DNA of 64,000 bases, taken from assembly GCA_018389105.1 (NCBI GenBank), contig JACATO010002128.1:310001-374000 (forward strand). The letters run 5' to 3'. Made by a program: the position numbers and the translations under genes. Source of the stretch: Nautilus pompilius. Its lineage: Eukaryota; Mollusca; Cephalopoda; Nautilida; Nautilidae. The notes beneath the pieces were generated by a model that worked only from the letters and a program-made list of their open reading frames with translations, did not search any database and was not told the origin of the DNA. Shown in pieces: positions 60,244 through 64,000 of the stretch; the stretch's first letter is position 1, and each line of letters begins with the position of its first letter.

Positions 60244-63041
60244 CAAGCTGATGGAACACTGCCCTTGTCTGGTTATTATAGCAGCCATGAAACCAGAGTA
60301 AAAAAACAAAGTTTCTTCCTGAGAAGATGGGGCGGAAGTGTCTTCCACAGAAAGTTGTAAAAACAAATCAGCTACAGACTATAGTTCTCTTATCCATTCA
60401 TGCATTTATTTTTGTGCTTACTCATGTTATCAGTGTAACGATACAATTATGTCTTCATGCTTGAGCAAACAAGCAGCAGCAAGAGTTACTAAGTTATTTG
60501 GTGTTTTAGACACCAATAGATAATCGGCAGAGCCAAAAACCAGCTTTAACAAAATCTTTCACGAGCAGCATATTTCCTTCCTCAAAACATTTATTAAGAT
60601 CCTTCTTTCTCCTGTTTTCTTGCAAACCCATCAATATTCCATGAGTATTTCTAATGTTGTGAGTAAATAGCTGCTATTATGGGGGGGGAGAGGATGGGGG
60701 TGAACCAAAATTTGGTACATAGAATCATCTTTTACATTTTCCCCAAATTAAGTATATGGCACGAAATAGTAGTAGAGAATGTATGCAGCAAAGTCAGAGG
60801 ACTTGAAGAAATTACTGTTTGTAGAACTACAGAAGAATCAGTAGTTCAACACCAAAAGATATGATTTTTGCATGCTGGAATGAGTAAAGGTCTGAGAAAT
60901 TATGTGAAAGACCGCAAAGACTGCCAAGTTAAAGCAAATGTCGTTTAAGCAGAGATCTGAGTGAAGTACTGAAACATCCTTCACTTAAAGTGAAAGTAGA
61001 CAGACAGAGAAGACACTGACTCGGCCATCACACTGTAGTAGTTGCAGTCAACGATGTAAACACCAGGCTAGATTAGATGTCAGAAATATTTCTTTTAGCA
61101 CCCGCAACACCATAAAGGGGGGTATCATATGTTTTAAAACTTCTTGCCCAGCTTATAATTTAACACCAGAAGATCACTTTCTACAGCTTCACTACTGCTT
61201 GCCCTCTTTCATCTACATCCCTTTGCACTCTAACGACAACCTTATAGTCGTAACTCACACAAACATACTAAAAAAATTAATTGGAATACATATATATAAT
61301 CAGATAAGGATAACTGATCAAGAGCAAATGCCTGCTCTGAGCATATGCTCAGTCTTATATGTCCACCACAAAACTCGAGTGTAATAATAGAATAGATATA
61401 AACTATGCAATAAACATGGGCAACTGTGAGTTTTCAATGCTCAAGGAAAATTAGGATGGTTGAGCTGATGCCCTTCACCCAAAGAGACCACAAACCATAT
61501 TTCAAAGATAAACAAATTCCAATGATGACTGACAACAGTCGACTGGCTAAATACCAAACCCTGTAAGTAAGTCAAAGCCATAAAAGCAACTCTATTAGGA
61601 ATGCCTCCACATCCACAGTCCTTACAGCAACAGCACCAGGATGGCTTGCTGCAGGTGTCAACAAGGGCGGAAATTGATGGAATGAAGCTTTTGCACCCAC
61701 AAAAAAAGGGGGATCAAGCCTATCCTATAGGATTCTCTACCCATGAGAAGCAACTACACAAGTACTCATCAGCAGAGTGGACACCTATAATATCGAGCAT
61801 ATTGTTCCTTGCTTTCTCTACCAAAAATGATCACGTGATACCAAGTAATGTCAGAAAACTATAGGAACACACTTAAAAATAGCCATGCTGCTTATAAAGA
61901 AAAACTCCCCTACAGATTTCATAATTAAAAAATGATGCTGACAAAAGATTTGGTGCTGTGCTGAGATCTACGATATCACTGGGCGACATAATCCAACAGA
62001 AACTCCAAGCCCTAATCTCTCCTACAGAAAGACACTTCAATAGCTCAAAGGATGACTAGAAAATCCAGATGGAGTCAGGGTCATGGCTGAAAGATTCCAA
62101 AAATGGGTATTCACTCTGACAAACTACTATAATTTACAAACTTCTAGATGAACAGAGCTCACTAAGTCTAATACATATTTTTCGAGTGTTTGTCACTCAC
62201 TCTTTCATGGCTAAACCAACGTACCACCTCGAGGCCAAGTGCAGGTACTTCAGAATTTGGGAAAGGTTTTAAGCTGCTGCACACTGACCTAAAATCATTT
62301 CTCCCTGTGCAGTGCCAGGTACCCCAGCTAGTATACAGAGCTGAGATAAGCAGTAAATTAAAGTTTCATGATTCTGCCAACTACATTTTGAAAATATTCC
62401 AACTAGCCATACATTTACTCCTCAGATTTCACTATTAATAACAAAAACAATAAACCAGAGTTTGTCTTCATTTTTACGCTTTTGCTTCTTCCCCCCCCCC
62501 CCCAAACCCTAAAATCTTTTTTTATTTCCTTTAATTTGAGGGGGAAAAAAAAAAAAAACATATATTTCTCGTAGAATATGCAGCTTCTCCACTTACAGTG
62601 TACCACCTAAATGCTGAAGAACGTGAAACGAGTGGTTTCTGAACAATCAGGTGAATTTATGTAATTGCTTAATACCAGAAAAGTTCACATCCACTGTATC
62701 TAAATACCGTTTCAATACAGACCAAAGTTCAGCAATAATAAGAAATTACTGGTTTCCGATTCTAACTATATATCTAGACGTGTTTTTCAAATGAGACCCA
62801 GCCAGGTATGATTACAGAAATGCTATTTCAGCCAGGCTTCATCTGACTCTCCCCAGAACCAACAGAAATGGAAGAGGAAATATTTTAATGGAGAAAATTT
62901 TTTCGCAATTAAAGTTCCAACAAGGTTACTGTAACAAGTTTCGCCACGTACGCATTTTCCTAACTGTCGCGTGTTAATTATACTTGTAAATTTATAAACC
63001 AATATATCGATCAGATATTTATTGATCGGTCCACAATTATG

Positions 63042-63043
<2 letters not shown>

Positions 63044-63074
<31 letters not shown>
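63044..63074. repeat. (GT)n microsatellite
   Basis: A pure GT run of about 31 bp. Confidence 0.95.
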
Positions 63075-63076
<2 letters not shown>

Positions 63077-64000
63077 ATTTACACACGAAGATATACATAT
63101 AGAAAAGTATGTCGGTTCCGATGAGCAGTACACTGGGTAACTGTTTCTCTGGCCATAGCAAAAGAAGCTGTAGTGATTGTGTCACTTCAAAAAACTGGAC
63201 TATTCAGATTGATCCATGCATCCACCATCCATAAACCAACCACCAACTGCCAGCTACGTTCAAATGAAAACTGGCTAAAATAGCATTGCCATAATTGAAT
63301 CCAGCCCCCAGATTTCATGTGAATGCCACTAGTAAAGCAATTTTTTTTAACACATTTATTAGTAAAGTGAAAGTCTGAAGATGCAAATTAACAGTAAATG
63401 AAAGACTCAGTGGGACTGAAAATAAAAGGATTTTTTTTAAAAAAAATAAAATGAAGCAAAGATCTCATATTAAATCAAAGACTGAAGCACAAGTCTGCAT
63501 CTCAATGTCTCTCTCTTTTTGTTGTTTCTGTTGCTTTTTCAAAGCACAAGAATGCAGAATCTTCCAGATTTTCATTGTTTCACCCAGTTTCCTGTAAAGG
63601 AAACAAATTCTCCGCCCCAAAATTGGTATTTCTAAAGATCCACCATTTTTCTATTAATTTTATATAAATAAGTGAACCTGAATGAGCTCTTATACTTCCA
63701 TTGACCTGACTTAGTATGAAAATGACCAAAGATGTGTTCTTTTGCATTTGCAGCCTTCCATAGGGCTTTTGACCTTGTCTAGCAAACAAAGTAAATCCCA
63801 GAAAGGAGAAGTATGGATGTGAATTTCTAGAATCATGGACAAGTAAGTACCCTTTTATTGTTCAAAATTGCAATAAAGCTTCATCTATGTGCACATTGTG
63901 CAATACTGCCATTACAAAGCTTTGAGTGGACTGAGGAATGTGAAATGACATATAAGATCAAACAGGTATCCCAACGGGCGAGAGGAAGTTATGAGTTTCA

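Larger units (their letters stand above)
59280..64000. other. Probable further anoctamin intron; no exon recognised
   Basis: The upstream anoctamin exons with the start codon were searched for here and not found. Content is AT-rich with homopolymers, one SINE (60060-60243) and a (GT)n run. Open frames such as 61601-61864 show no family. Confidence 0.45.

Overview
The window is animal nuclear DNA. Genes are interrupted by GT-AG introns, non-coding sequence is AT-rich, microsatellites are frequent, and there are many decayed transposons and tRNA-derived SINEs. No bacterial, viral or organellar gene was seen. The gene set (MIF-like, anoctamin-7-like, and an Anp1/Mnn9-like glycosyltransferase) suggests an invertebrate, probably a mollusc or another lophotrochozoan. 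That placement is inference.

Three protein-coding loci can be supported, all on the minus strand. (1) At 891-998 is the first coding exon of a macrophage migration inhibitory factor (MIF)-like gene; its remaining exons lie off the left edge. Its start sits beside a small CpG-rich promoter-like patch and a 1.6-kb minisatellite with 40-bp units. (2) At 6351-7535 is an intact single-exon coding region for a 394-residue type II membrane glycosyltransferase of the Anp1/Mnn9/Van1 family (GT62), best known from fungal mannan synthesis. (3) From 30120 to 59279 are 18 coding exons of an anoctamin-7-like (TMEM16) gene, covering the end of the cytosolic dimerisation domain, all membrane segments and the C-terminus. 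The first exons must lie beyond 64000. Splice phases agree at every junction except that one exon (39075-39213) carries one surplus base in the second or third membrane region.

The gap from 7.6 to 30 kb holds no confident gene. It contains a decayed Tc1-like transposon (about 12.7-13.35 kb), a decayed piggyBac-like transposon (about 15.5-16.45 kb), a 76-bp tandem array (20.9-21.25 kb), a GC-rich CpG-island-like block with candidate first exons on both strands (21.7-22.6 kb), SINE and LINE fragments, and a 96-nt hairpin at 10.2 kb.

The anoctamin introns are rich in small mobile elements. These include a fold-back MITE family in at least seven copies, one of which carries a SINE flanked by a 13-bp target-site duplication. 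There is also a 279-bp hAT-type MITE with a perfect 8-bp duplication, and a short retro-insertion that shares its 3' end with that SINE. Long GA/CT tracts lie near two anoctamin exons. The three genes do not form an evident functional group. I found no clearly unprecedented system; the best follow-ups are the animal GT62 enzyme, the anoctamin frameshift and the SINE/LINE shared tail.
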